Source: Sinosporangium siamense (lineage in GTDB: Bacteria > Actinomycetota > Actinomycetes > Streptosporangiales > Streptosporangiaceae). From it: 64,000 bases of DNA. Within the stretch, counting starts at the first letter, position 1. Each line of letters begins with the position of its first letter. Below, in pieces: positions 1-15,297 of this stretch. Location of the stretch: contig NZ_BOOW01000007.1 of assembly GCF_016863435.1 (NCBI RefSeq), forward strand, positions 1 through 64,000, written 5' to 3'. Both the position numbers and the translations under genes were made by a program. The notes below the pieces were generated by a model. That model ran no database searches and was not told where the DNA came from. It saw nothing but the letters and a program-made list of their open reading frames with translations.

Positions 1-23
1 TCAAACGCTAAGGGGATTACGAA

Positions 24-3899
<3,876 letters not shown>

Positions 3900-3914
3900 T
3901 CACGTTAGGCACTG

Positions 3915-3950
3915 AACGCCCGGACCCCTAGGGTCCGGGCGTTTGGCTTT
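3915..3950 (+). terminator. Rho-independent terminator after rpoC
   Basis: A perfect 13-bp stem (3915-3927 with 3931-3943) encloses a CTA loop and is followed by TGGCTTTTC. It lies 15 bases after the rpoC stop and closes the rpoBC operon. Confidence 0.9.
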
Positions 3951-4385
3951 TCCCCACCAAGTACGGCGAAGCCACCCCGGCCCCGGGAACGCGACACCTC
4001 AGCGGGCAGGCCCTGCGGCCACGCCGGCCCGAGACCGGGTACGGCGAAGCCCGCCCCATGGCCGCGCACTCCTGGGCTCGCCGACACATTCGGCGAGCCC
4101 GGGAAAGCCAGGCCGTGCCGGCTTCGCAGGTACGGCGCTTTGCCGGGCATTAGGGAAGCAGGCCACCTCGGCCGCGAGTACGGCAAAGCCGCGGACGCCG
4201 CGCGCCGAGTGCGAGGGGTCGGCCCCCTTGGCTTCGCCGTACGGATCGGCAGGGGTTCGTGCCGCCCGAGCTGCGCCGGGAGGCGTCATGGGAGCGGCCG
4301 GGCGGGAGCTCGGGCAACCCGGCACGGTGCGCGGTTTGACGTGGCGGGGCTGGAACGGCACTCTTGGTCATGAGCAATCGCTCGC
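3951..4385. repeat. Non-coding spacer with dispersed GTACGGCGAAGCC motifs
   Basis: No convincing gene lies between the rpoC terminator and tRNA-Pro. The spacer carries a recurring 13-mer, GTACGGCGAAGCC, exact at 3961-3973 and 4039-4051. One-mismatch or variant copies are at 4178-4190 and 4130-4144, and an inverted copy is at 4230-4242. Spacing is irregular, so this is not a CRISPR or a simple tandem array. Possible origins are a worn repetitive element or binding sites; the sequence does not decide. Confidence 0.55.
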
Positions 4386-4459
<74 letters not shown>

Positions 4460-4466
4460 CGGAAAT

Positions 4467-4507
4467 GCCCTGAGGAGAAGTAATTCTCGTCAGGGCTTCC
4501 TCATTTT
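4467..4507 (+). terminator. Terminator of tRNA-Pro
   Basis: The stem GCCCTGA/TCAGGGC continues through one mismatch into GAGAA/TTCTC and is capped by a GTAA tetraloop. TTCCTCATTTT follows, right after the tRNA 3' end. Confidence 0.75.
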
Positions 4508-4844
4508 CTGAGAATCTCTGCTTGCCGCCTATGGAATCAACGCGCACGCACGAGCAGCTCTCGCGGCGCTCTCCAAGACGTTTTGATGCGCGTCGGCCCG
4601 TGTGCACCTAGCGCTTTCGGTGAGTTCGGCCGTTCGGTAGCCGTCCCGTCGGCTCGGGGTTCTTGCAGGTGAGGTGTTCGCGGCGTGCAGTGCCGTACTG
4701 GCCGGTGCTTGCGCGTGTTGCGGGCGGCATCGTAGGCATCCGGTGCCGGCATGGTGTTTCCGGCACGCCGACTGCGGTGCGGGTGATGCGCGGAAGGCTC
4801 CAGGACACGCCGCCGGGGCGCCGCGGCTGCCCGGTTACAGGTGA
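4508..4844. other. Intergenic stretch without a recognisable gene
   Basis: About 340 bases separate the tRNA-Pro terminator from the 3' end of the repeat-protein gene. The short open frames on both strands resemble no family I know and lack supported starts. Being beside a tRNA, it could hold remnants of an integrated element, but no integrase and no duplicated tRNA 3' end is visible. Confidence 0.4.
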
Positions 4845-5630
4845 TCAGCCGGACGGAGGTTCCGCCCCCGGAGGGATCGTGGGTGCGGACTGGCCCCCGA
4901 GGGCGCGGAGGACCGCCGCCTGTTCGGCGGTCGCGCCGGTTGCGCGGGCCTTGAGGGCGTCGTTCACGGTGAATCCGGCGATGACCCAGGCGGGGACCTC
5001 ACTGCGGGGGATGCCCGCGTCCCACCAGCGTCGCATCAGGTCGAGGGCGTCGTGGCCGTGCTCGGTGAGGCCGGCGGCCTCGGCGGGGGTGAAGCCGATG
5101 GCGTGGTAGACCGCCGCCGCGGCGGCGGGGTCGATGCCGGTTACGGCCCAGGGGACGGCGTCGTGGCCCTGCCAGCCGGCGTCGAGATAGGCACGGGCGG
5201 TCGCGGCGGGGATGCCCGTTTCGAGGAGCGCGCGCATGGCCGCCGCCTGCTCTTCGGTGAGGGTGCTCGGCCTGCGGCGGCGGCGGAGGAGGTCGCGCCA
5301 GCGGCTCCGGGGGTGGGGGCGTTCCCCGGCGAGGTGTCGTTCTGCGGCGTCCGCGGGTGTGTAGCCGAGTTCGTGCCATCGCACGGCGTCCCGGGGCGTC
5401 ATCCCGGCCCTCAAAGGCGGTCGCACTGTATACGGGGTGAGACCGGCCGTCCGCCACGCCAGGGCGTGATCGGGTGTGTAGACGCCGCTGTTGCGCCAGC
5501 GTTCGGCGGTGTCCAGCAGGAACCCGCCGTCGATCCAGCGGCGCGCGTCGGCGACGGTGAAGCCTCGTTCGGTCCACTCGTGGAGGTTCTCGGGTTTGGG
5601 GTCGTTGTCGTCGTAGTGGGCGATCGTCAT
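4845..5630 (-). CDS. W/G-repeat helical solenoid protein, third gene of the MoxR-vWA operon
   Basis: A 261-residue protein with no name I can give. From about residue 19 to 245 it consists of roughly 13-14 degenerate repeats of 15-17 residues. The pattern is aromatic, three residues, Gly, hydrophobic, T/D, Pro, two residues, Ala, two residues, aromatic, for example WHELGYTPADAAERH and WAVTGIDPAAAAAVY. An Arg-rich linker near residues 108-120 splits the array in two. There is no signal peptide or membrane span. The ATG at 5630 overlaps the stop of the vWA gene (ATGA), implying translational coupling. A repeat scaffold that binds a MoxR/vWA client is an inference; function is unknown. Confidence 0.8.
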   Translation of the reverse strand: MTIAHYDDNDPKPENLHEWTERGFTVADARRWIDGGFLLDTAERWRNSGVYTPDHALAWRTAGLTPYTVRPPLRAGMTPRDAVRWHELGYTPADAAERHLAGERPHPRSRWRDLLRRRRRPSTLTEEQAAAMRALLETGIPAATARAYLDAGWQGHDAVPWAVTGIDPAAAAAVYHAIGFTPAEAAGLTEHGHDALDLMRRWWDAGIPRSEVPAWVIAGFTVNDALKARATGATAEQAAVLRALGGQSAPTIPPGAEPPSG

Positions 5631-6937
5631 GGTCTGTTCCCCTGGGTGGCGGTGGCGGGAAGGGCGATGCTGTGTGCCCAGTTCGGGGACGGTGTCTCGG
5701 CGCCGGGGCTCAGGTCGCCTGCGACGAGCCCGATCACGACGGGCACGGGTGGGCGGCTTTCCGGCCAGGGCGTCTGCCCGTCGGTGAGGACGAGGATCAG
5801 GTCGGGCCGCGGGCGAAGCGCCAGGGCGGCGGCGATGCCTTCGCGCAGGTCGGTTCCGCCGCCGCCGAGCAACTTGATGTCCTCGGTTCTCCGTACGGTT
5901 TGCACCGGGTGGGCGTGCAGGTCGCAGCAGATCACCCGCAGGCGTCGCCTGGGGCCGGTGGCGCGGGTGAGGATCGCGGTGATCTCGGTGAGGAAGCCGG
6001 TCAGCACGGCATGGGTGACGCTGCCGGAGGTGTCGACGATGAGCGCGATGCCGGGTGCCGGCGCGACCATCGCCGGCATGACGACACCGCCGGCGGCTGG
6101 ACGCCGTGACGGGCGGCTGTACGAGAAGTCCACCCGGCCCGCGGCGCGGTGCGCGCCGCGGCGGATGAACGCCCCGAGTTCGGCGCGCCAGTCCACGGCC
6201 GGGTGGAGGCGTTCTCCGGCCCAGCGTCGCCATCCGCCGGGGACGGGGGTTCGCGCGGCGGCGCGTGCCTCGATGTCGCGGGCGACGGCGAGTTCGAGGA
6301 TGTCTCGTTCGACGTCACCGAGCCCTCCGCCGGAGCCCTCGTAGGAGTGCTCGATCCCGTCCGCCGCGCCACCGCAGTCGATCAACTCGGTCAGCGCGCG
6401 GCCACCCCGCCTGTGCGCGGAGTCGATGATCTCGATCAAGGACAGATATTCCTCGGCCATGCGCCTCTCGGGCAGGCCGAGCGCCCGTGGTGAGATCACG
6501 CCGTCCGGCGTGGTCAGCCCGCTCGCTTCGAGGTCGTCGTTGACTTCGGCGTCGGCGGCCTGGTTCCAGCGATGGGCGAGCCCGCCCGTCTCTCCGGTGA
6601 CGTGGGTGGTCGGCCCGCCGGCCGGGACCGGTGAGCGAGCTGCGTGGCGGCGGACGAGATGCCCGATGTGGTGCAGCAACCACCAGCCGATCTCCGAGGT
6701 GGGAGTGGCCAGAGCCGTGCCGGGATCGAGATGGACATTCCATCGGGTGTCCGCTGGAAACGCGCGGAACTCCGCGTCCGGGACGGGCTCTCCGGTCACC
6801 TCGTCCAAGTACGGTTCGAGGACGACCGGACGGAGCGCGAACAACGCGCTCGCCAGATAGGGCGCGCGGGCCGCGGCCTGCAACCTCGCCTCCGCGAAAC
6901 GCCGCAGCACCTCGGGAGCGCGGTCTCGGGGGCTCAC
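5627..6937 (-). CDS. DUF2201-type putative metallopeptidase with C-terminal vWA domain
   Basis: A 436-residue partner of the upstream MoxR ATPase. The N-terminal half resembles the putative metallopeptidase domain usually paired with a vWA-like domain (DUF2201): it has the two-His segment LLHHIGHLVRRH (H89, H93) and then WNQAADAEVNDDL. The position normally held by the catalytic Glu of HExxH is His90. The C-terminal half is a vWA fold with an intact MIDAS: D302-x-S304-x-S306, T362 in GGGGTD and D386 in LVLTDG. The GTG start at 6937 overlaps the moxR stop (GTGA), so I prefer it to the longer open frame. It is probably cytosolic. MoxR-vWA pairs typically remodel or activate protein complexes; the client here is unknown. 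Confidence 0.88.
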   Translation of the reverse strand: MSPRDRAPEVLRRFAEARLQAAARAPYLASALFALRPVVLEPYLDEVTGEPVPDAEFRAFPADTRWNVHLDPGTALATPTSEIGWWLLHHIGHLVRRHAARSPVPAGGPTTHVTGETGGLAHRWNQAADAEVNDDLEASGLTTPDGVISPRALGLPERRMAEEYLSLIEIIDSAHRRGGRALTELIDCGGAADGIEHSYEGSGGGLGDVERDILELAVARDIEARAAARTPVPGGWRRWAGERLHPAVDWRAELGAFIRRGAHRAAGRVDFSYSRPSRRPAAGGVVMPAMVAPAPGIALIVDTSGSVTHAVLTGFLTEITAILTRATGPRRRLRVICCDLHAHPVQTVRRTEDIKLLGGGGTDLREGIAAALALRPRPDLILVLTDGQTPWPESRPPVPVVIGLVAGDLSPGAETPSPNWAHSIALPATATQGNRP

Positions 6938-8022
6938 GGCATGAGTCCCGCGGAGCGCAGGACGGGGGCGAGGGCGAGCATCGAGACGGGCAGGCTCGCG
7001 CCCGCCGGGCGGTTCGCCGCCAGCGTCTGCGCGGAGGCCGCGGCCACGTCGGGTGTCGCCGCGGCGACCCGGGCGATCACACTCCACGCGCGCTCCCACG
7101 ACGACGTGCTCCCGTCCGCGACCACATGAGCGACCAGCGAGCCGAGCAGGGCGTGCAGGCGGTCGGCCCGGTCCGGCAGGGGAGCGGCGGGGTCGTTCAG
7201 GAGGGTCTCGGGGGCGGGCAGGTCGAGGTTGCGCAACCAGGACAGCGCCTCGAACCCGGCCGCCTCGCCGACCGCGCCGATCACCAGCGCCGCGACCACG
7301 GCCTCGTCGCTGCCGTTCGCGGCACCCGCGGCGATCGCGATCGCCGCCATCTCCCAGGTGCGCGGGCTCGGCCAGCTTCTGCCCGAGCGCTCCGGCGTGT
7401 CCGGAACCACGAGCACAAGTTCGGGCCGGACCCGGAGGAAGGCACCGATCTGTGCCTTCGCCGCCGCGATCCGGGTGCGGGTGGGTGCGGCGACGAGGGC
7501 CGCGCCGGGCGCGCCGAACCCGTGGACGAAACCCTTGGCCACATCGTCCGCCGCGACCTGCCAGTCGAGATGCACCAACCGGTTCGCCAGAGGCGCCGAC
7601 AACTCCCAGCCGTCGGCGGCCAGGCCCGGTGGGTTCGCCGCGGCGACGATGCGCACCCTGCCTGGAAGAACGAGATCTCCCACAGCGCGCTCCAGCACCA
7701 CGCGCAACATCGCGGCCTGTACCGCGGGGGATGCCGTGGTCAGCTCGTCCAGGAACAACAAACCCGACTCCGCCGACGCCAGGCGTTCCGCCCATCGTGG
7801 CGGTGCGAACCACGTCCCTTCATCCCGGACCACCGGCAGACCGGAGAAATCGCTCGGCTCCCGGATCGAGCCGACGACCACCTCGACCGGCATCTCCAGC
7901 TGCCGCGCGAGCGCCACGACGGTGGAGGTCTTGCCCGTGCCCGGCGCTCCCCACAGCAGGACGGGAAGATTCGCCCGTATCGCCAACGCCAGGGCCGCAC
8001 GCACGGTCTCGTTCTTCCTCAT
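6934..8022 (-). CDS. MoxR-family AAA+ ATPase
   Basis: A 362-residue AAA+ ATPase. Walker A GAPGTGKT is at 25-32, Walker B LLFLDE at 88-93, and sensor 1 AAANPP at 127-132, all in the MoxR style. The open frame extends upstream to 8154. The ATG at 8022 is chosen because AGGAGG lies ten bases upstream and the protein then starts at a typical family N-terminus. It is first in a three-gene overlapping operon (ATPase, vWA protein, solenoid protein). The likely promoter is at 8323-8351, inside two TetR-type palindromes, giving a leader of about 290 nt. ATP-driven chaperone activity acting through the vWA partner is the family role; the client is not evident. Confidence 0.9.
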   Translation of the reverse strand: MRKNETVRAALALAIRANLPVLLWGAPGTGKTSTVVALARQLEMPVEVVVGSIREPSDFSGLPVVRDEGTWFAPPRWAERLASAESGLLFLDELTTASPAVQAAMLRVVLERAVGDLVLPGRVRIVAAANPPGLAADGWELSAPLANRLVHLDWQVAADDVAKGFVHGFGAPGAALVAAPTRTRIAAAKAQIGAFLRVRPELVLVVPDTPERSGRSWPSPRTWEMAAIAIAAGAANGSDEAVVAALVIGAVGEAAGFEALSWLRNLDLPAPETLLNDPAAPLPDRADRLHALLGSLVAHVVADGSTSSWERAWSVIARVAAATPDVAAASAQTLAANRPAGASLPVSMLALAPVLRSAGLMP

Positions 8023-8263
8023 CGGGACTCCGCCTCCTGTCTGCGGGCAGCACAAACCGCCCACCTGTGTGTGCATTGATCCGGGGTGCTGCTCAACCAT
8101 CCGGGGCCCGGCCGCCGGCGGGCATACATCGGGTACGGCAGAGGCCGGCGGCACCTGCGGCCGACCTGCTTAGACATATCGGGCGCTCGTTGCGAGGTCC
8201 GCTCAGGTCACGCGCTGGGCGCATGCCCGCCGTACTCCGTCCCCCGTGGATTGAAGCCGTCAC

Positions 8264-8294
8264 GTCCGGAGCGACCGTCGGATCCGCTCCGGAC
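8264..8294 (-). promoter_or_regulatory. Leader hairpin of the MoxR operon
   Basis: A perfect 10-bp inverted repeat (8264-8273 with 8285-8294) with an 11-base loop lies just downstream of the predicted -10. It would fold near the 5' end of the transcript. No U-run follows, so it is more likely a stabilising or regulatory structure than a terminator. Confidence 0.45.
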
Positions 8295-8318
8295 GGGTCG
8301 GCTGCCCACCTCTATGCG

Positions 8319-8362
8319 GTCAACCATAGTTGACGAGCCTTATCCGGTCAACCAAGGTTGAC
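8319..8362 (-). promoter_or_regulatory. MoxR-operon promoter embedded in two TetR-type operators
   Basis: Two 16-bp palindromes, GTCAACCATAGTTGAC (8319-8334) and GTCAACCAAGGTTGAC (8347-8362), lie 28 bp apart centre to centre. Read on the minus strand, the right one supplies -35 TTGACC (8351-8346) and the left one -10 TATGGT (8328-8323), with exactly 17 bp between. A repressor on either palindrome would block the promoter. The plus strand offers no good -10. Transcription would run toward the moxR gene. Confidence 0.7.
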
Positions 8363-8396
8363 TCGGGACGCCTGTGAGGCCGCTCGGTTGGACGGG

Positions 8397-8480
8397 TTAC
8401 CGCTCGGTCGAGTCGATTCGGGCGGCGATCGAGTCGAGGAAGAGTTCGAGGCCGAAGGTGAAGTTGTTCAGGGCTCGCCG
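8397..8480 (-). pseudogene. Remnant of a TetR-family repressor C-terminus
   Basis: In one minus-strand frame about 26 codons read RALNNFTFGLELFLDSIAAR and a few more residues, then TAA at 8399-8397. This strongly resembles the last helix of TetR_C-type regulators. No DNA-binding domain lies upstream, so only the tail survives. It is directly upstream of the palindromic operators, in the same orientation as the MoxR operon, which suggests the cognate repressor gene decayed. The match is short. Confidence 0.5.
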
Positions 8481-8877
8481 CACCGTGTACGACGGCGTGC
8501 CGTCGGAGGTCGCCGAAGACCTGGCGTCCGCGGCCGAGCTCGCCGCCGCCCTGCGCTCCTGAGGCGCCCGGGGGTGCTCACGGCGTTGTCATGGCTGTGC
8601 CGTACGTCGTGGTTGTCGAATTGTGATTGAAGCGGTGGGTGGGGAGGTGAGGGCGCGGAAAGCGAGGTTGCCGGGGGTGTGAATAGTCGGCCAACCGTAA
8701 AGATACGTATGGGGCCTGTCGTTGCCGGGCATGATTGGCGCGCAGGACTCGGCGAGAGCAGGTAAACTCGATGGGAGTCTATTGGTGGCCGGAGGAAAAC
8801 CGGCCGCGGAGCCACGGCGCGATGTTGTGACTGCCAGTGTGGTCGCCCGGCACGGGTGATCAGTGGCTGCAACCGTT
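8481..8877. other. Intergenic region upstream of the str operon
   Basis: No gene is supported here. A plus-strand frame ending at 8562 has coding-like codons for about 27 residues (through EVAEDLASAAELAAALRS) and may be another gene remnant. A TAAACT hexamer at 8763-8768 could be a secondary -10, but its best -35 is 22 bp away. Confidence 0.35.
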
Positions 8878-8906
8878 TTGACGTGTTGCGATGGGCTGGG
8901 TAGTCT
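8878..8906 (+). promoter_or_regulatory. Promoter of the rpsL-rpsG-fusA-tuf operon
   Basis: The -35 TTGACG (8878-8883) and -10 TAGTCT (8901-8906) are separated by 17 bp. This is an excellent match to the main vegetative actinomycete promoter. It gives a leader of about 240 nt before rpsL. The rplM promoter at 38160 uses the same -10 hexamer. Confidence 0.8.
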
Positions 8907-9156
8907 TTCCCTTCGTGCCCGTGGCTTCATGGGCTCTCACGCGTGTGTTCTATGGGCCTCTGTCGCAGGGGGTTTGAGCTGGGCGCCGTGTGACTTCCCC
9001 AATAGTCCGGCTGGTGCCGGGTGTGGTCCGTCAAGTGCGCGACACGCCCGAGCGCGGGGGTCGGAGCAGAGGGAAGAACCGCAGGTCATGACACCGGCAG
9101 CACCTGCAAATGCATGTTTTTTCGTAGAACCGGCTAAGGCACGAAACGGAGACGCG

Positions 9157-9531
9157 GTGCCCACGATTCAGCAGTTGGTCCGAAAGGGCCGGCAGGACAA
9201 GGTCAGTAAGACCAAGACTCCTGCCCTCAAGGGGAGCCCGCAGCGGCGCGGCGTCTGCACCCGCGTTTACACCACGACCCCTAAGAAGCCCAACTCGGCG
9301 CTTCGCAAGGTCGCGCGTGTCAAGCTGACCAACGGCATCGAGGTGACCGCCTACATCCCCGGCGTCGGCCACAACCTGCAGGAGCACTCCATCGTGCTCG
9401 TGCGTGGCGGCCGCGTGAAGGACCTTCCCGGCGTGCGCTACAAGATCATTCGTGGCTCCCTCGACACCCAGGGTGTCCGGAACCGCAAGCAGGCCCGCAG
9501 CCGCTACGGCGCCAAGAAGGAGAAGAGCTAA
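9157..9531 (+). CDS. rpsL: 30S ribosomal protein S12
   Basis: A 124-residue decoding-centre protein of the small subunit. The conserved loop [14 protein letters not shown] carries Lys at the classical streptomycin-resistance position 43, and GHNLQEHS and VKDLPGVRY are also wild-type. The open frame extends far upstream, but the GTG at 9157 gives the conserved [11 protein letters not shown]-terminus and family length. It is first in the str operon, two bases before rpsG. Confidence 0.98.
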   Translation: MPTIQQLVRKGRQDKVSKTKTPALKGSPQRRGVCTRVYTTTPKKPNSALRKVARVKLTNGIEVTAYIPGVGHNLQEHSIVLVRGGRVKDLPGVRYKIIRGSLDTQGVRNRKQARSRYGAKKEKS

Positions 9532-9533
9532 CA

Positions 9534-10004
9534 ATGCCTCGTAAGGGTTCTCCTGGCCGTCGTCAGCTGATCGCCGACCCGGTCTACAGCTCGCCGCTGG
9601 TCACCGCGCTGATCAACAAGGTGCTCCTCAACGGCAAGCGTTCGCTCGCCCAGACGATCGTCTACAACGCCCTTGAAGGCTGCAAGGACAAGACGGGCAA
9701 CGACCCGGTCGTCACCCTGAAGCGCGCGCTCGACAACGTCAAGCCCACCCTTGAGGTCCGCAGCCGCCGCGTCGGTGGCGCGACCTACCAGGTGCCGGTC
9801 GAGGTGCGCGCCGCGCGCAGCACCACCCTGGCCCTGCGCTGGCTGGTGCAATACTCGCGGGCCCGCCGTGAGAAGACGATGACCGAGCGCCTCATGAACG
9901 AGCTGCTCGACGCGAGCAACGGCCTTGGCGCCAGCGTCAAGCGGCGCGAGGACACCCACAAGATGGCCGAGTCCAACAAGGCCTTCGCCCACTACCGCTG
10001 GTAA
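9534..10004 (+). CDS. rpsG: 30S ribosomal protein S7
   Basis: A 156-residue primary 16S rRNA-binding protein that nucleates the 30S head. It opens [11 protein letters not shown] and contains [15 protein letters not shown] and the conserved [12 protein letters not shown] segment. It lies between rpsL (2-base gap) and fusA (39-base gap). Length and sequence are fully typical. Confidence 0.98.
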   Translation: MPRKGSPGRRQLIADPVYSSPLVTALINKVLLNGKRSLAQTIVYNALEGCKDKTGNDPVVTLKRALDNVKPTLEVRSRRVGGATYQVPVEVRAARSTTLALRWLVQYSRARREKTMTERLMNELLDASNGLGASVKRREDTHKMAESNKAFAHYRW

Positions 10005-10043
10005 CCCCGGCGGGTTCGACGAGACGACGAGGACGCGAGAGAA

Positions 10044-12143
<2,100 letters not shown>

Positions 12144-12152
12144 TCCCGCTTT

Positions 12153-12174
12153 CGGGCCCACCTAGGTGGGCCCG
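12153..12174 (+). other. Hairpin between fusA and tuf
   Basis: A perfect palindrome, CGGGCCCACC followed by its complement around CTAG, lies ten bases after the fusA stop. It lacks a T-run. It may act as a partial terminator or an mRNA 3'-end stabiliser, setting different levels of EF-G and EF-Tu. Confidence 0.55.
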
Positions 12175-12237
12175 GGGGTGGCGCCCTAAGAGCCTGAGTT
12201 TAGAAAGTCAAGTCAGAATCTCTAAGGAGACAGAGCA

Positions 12238-13431
<1,194 letters not shown>

Positions 13432-13443
13432 CACGACCGCGGA

Positions 13444-13479
13444 GCGGCGGTCGGCCCTCCAACTGGGGCCGACCGCCGC
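13444..13479 (+). terminator. Terminator after tuf
   Basis: A perfect 13-bp GC-rich stem (13444-13456 with 13467-13479) with a 10-base loop lies 12 bases past the tuf stop. No T-run follows, which is common in actinomycetes. Confidence 0.75.
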
Positions 13480-13531
13480 ACCACGACGGGGCACAGTCAT
13501 CGACCGTGTTCCAGGGCCACCGGGATCCGGG

Positions 13532-13583
13532 CCGTGATCTCGCAGTGGTTTCGACTCGCTTCGAAACACCTGCAAGATCACGG
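13532..13583 (+). promoter_or_regulatory. Large leader hairpin of the S10 operon
   Basis: A 23-bp stem with three mismatches (13532-13554 with 13561-13583) is closed by a 6-base loop. It lies 84 bases before rpsJ, the first gene of the S10 operon. It is not followed by a T-run on either strand. In E. coli, L4 represses this operon through a leader structure. Whether this hairpin does the same is inference; the sequence shows only the fold and the position. Confidence 0.6.
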
Positions 13584-13667
13584 AAGGGGTTGGCCGGGGG
13601 CCACCCATAGCGGCAGTAGGCCGTACGAAGCTTTTACAGGACGACAGCGAAGGACACCGAGGCCATT

Positions 13668-13976
13668 ATGGCGGGACAGAAGATCCGCATCCGGCTTAAG
13701 GCCTATGACCACGAGGTCATCGACAGCTCGGCCAAGAAGATCGTCGAGACGGTGACGCGGACCGGCGCCAAGGTTGCAGGACCGGTGCCGCTGCCGACCG
13801 AGAAGAACGTGTACTGCGTCATCCGCTCGCCGCACAAGTACAAGGACAGCCGCGAGCACTTTGAGATGCGCACGCACAAGCGGCTCATTGACATCATCGA
13901 CCCGACGCCCAAGACCGTCGACTCGCTCATGCGGCTCGACCTCCCTGCCGGCGTCGACATTTCGATCAAGCTCTGA
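13668..13976 (+). CDS. rpsJ: 30S ribosomal protein S10
   Basis: A 102-residue small-subunit protein that doubles as NusE in antitermination complexes. It has [20 protein letters not shown] and the loop [20 protein letters not shown] typical of the family. The ATG at 13668 is the only sensible start. It is first in the S10 cluster, behind a 230-base leader with a long hairpin, and 14 bases before rplC. Confidence 0.98.
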   Translation: MAGQKIRIRLKAYDHEVIDSSAKKIVETVTRTGAKVAGPVPLPTEKNVYCVIRSPHKYKDSREHFEMRTHKRLIDIIDPTPKTVDSLMRLDLPAGVDISIKL

Positions 13977-13990
13977 GGGAACGCACTGAC

Positions 13991-14644
13991 ATGGCTAAGC
14001 AGATCAAGGGCGTCCTGGGCAAGAAGCTCGGCATGACCCAGGTCTTCGACGCGGACAACCGGATCGTTCCGGTCACCGTGGTCGAGGCCGGTCCGTGCGT
14101 GGTGACCCGGGTTCGCACTCCCGAGCGTGACGGCTACGCCGCCATCCAGCTCGGCTTCGGACAGGTCGACCCGCGCAAGGTGAACAAGCCGCTCGGTGAC
14201 TACCTGCGCAAGCACGACATCACCCCGCGCCGCTACTTCGCCGAGATCCGCACCGAGGACGCGAGCGAGTACACGATCGGCCAGGAGCTCCTGGCCGACA
14301 CCTTTGAGGCCGGCCAGTTCGTCGACGTGACGGGCAAGAGCAAGGGTAAGGGCTTCGCCGGTGTCATGAAGCGGCACGGTTTCGGTGGTCTGGGCGCCTC
14401 ACACGGCACCCAGCGCAAGCACCGTTCGCCCGGCTCCATCGGTGGATGCGCCACTCCCGGCCGCGTCTTCAAGGGTGTTCGGATGGCCGGCCGCATGGGT
14501 AACGAGCGCAAGACCATCCAGAGCCTGAAGGTCCACGCCGTGGACGCCGAGAAGGGCCTCATCCTGATCAAGGGTGCGATCCCCGGCGCCAACGGCAGCC
14601 TGGTCCTCATCCGCACCGCGGCCAAGAAGGGGGCCAGCAAGTGA
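13991..14644 (+). CDS. rplC: 50S ribosomal protein L3
   Basis: A 217-residue primary 23S rRNA binder reaching toward the peptidyl transferase centre. It has [10 protein letters not shown] near the N-terminus and the signature [22 protein letters not shown] in the central extension. It is preceded by AGGGA and overlaps the rplD start by four bases (GTGA). Confidence 0.98.
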   Translation: MAKQIKGVLGKKLGMTQVFDADNRIVPVTVVEAGPCVVTRVRTPERDGYAAIQLGFGQVDPRKVNKPLGDYLRKHDITPRRYFAEIRTEDASEYTIGQELLADTFEAGQFVDVTGKSKGKGFAGVMKRHGFGGLGASHGTQRKHRSPGSIGGCATPGRVFKGVRMAGRMGNERKTIQSLKVHAVDAEKGLILIKGAIPGANGSLVLIRTAAKKGASK

Positions 14645-15297
14645 GCACGATCGACGTTCTCGACGCGGCCGGTGCCAAGGCCGGCACGGTTGAGCTGCCC
14701 GACGCGGTCTTCGGCGCCAAGGTCAACATCCCGCTGATGCACCAGGTCGTCGTGGCCCAGCTCGCCGCCGCCCGCCAGGGCACGCACAAGGCCAAGACCC
14801 GCGGCGAGGTCAGCGGTGGAGGCAAGAAGCCCTACCGCCAGAAGGGCACCGGCCGTGCCCGTCAGGGTTCGACCCGGGCGCCGCAGTTCACCGGCGGTGG
14901 CGTCGTCCACGGTCCGGTTCCGCGCGACTACTCGCAGCGGACCCCGAAGAAGATGAAGGTCGCCGCCCTGCGTGGCGCGCTGTCCAACCGGGCCGCGGTC
15001 GGCCGCGTGCACGTGGTCAGCGGGCTCGTGACCGGTGAGACGCCGAAGACCAAGGCCGCGCTCGCCTCGCTCCGCAAGGTGACGCAGGCTCCCTCGGTGC
15101 TTGTCGTGGTCGACGCCGACGACGAGCTCACCTGGTTGAGCCTGCGCAACGCCCCCGAGGTCCACCTCCTGGACGCCGGCCAGCTGAACACCTACGACGT
15201 GCTGCTGCACGACGACGTGGTCTTCACGCAGGCCGCCTACGACCAGGTCGTCGCTCGTCTGACGGGCGGCAGCGAGAGCGCGAAGGAAGACGCCTGA
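14641..15297 (+). CDS. rplD: 50S ribosomal protein L4
   Basis: A 218-residue protein lining the exit tunnel. The conserved loop [19 protein letters not shown] is at about 60-78. The GTG start overlaps the rplC stop. In E. coli L4 is also the autogenous regulator of this operon, which makes the hairpin before rpsJ a natural candidate target. Its stop overlaps the rplW start by one base. Confidence 0.98.
   Translation: MSTIDVLDAAGAKAGTVELPDAVFGAKVNIPLMHQVVVAQLAAARQGTHKAKTRGEVSGGGKKPYRQKGTGRARQGSTRAPQFTGGGVVHGPVPRDYSQRTPKKMKVAALRGALSNRAAVGRVHVVSGLVTGETPKTKAALASLRKVTQAPSVLVVVDADDELTWLSLRNAPEVHLLDAGQLNTYDVLLHDDVVFTQAAYDQVVARLTGGSESAKEDA

Noticed and set aside
8374-8562. Plus-strand 62-residue open frame
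   Set aside because: Its first half is antisense to the TetR remnant and it lacks a ribosome-binding site; only the last 27 codons look coding-like.
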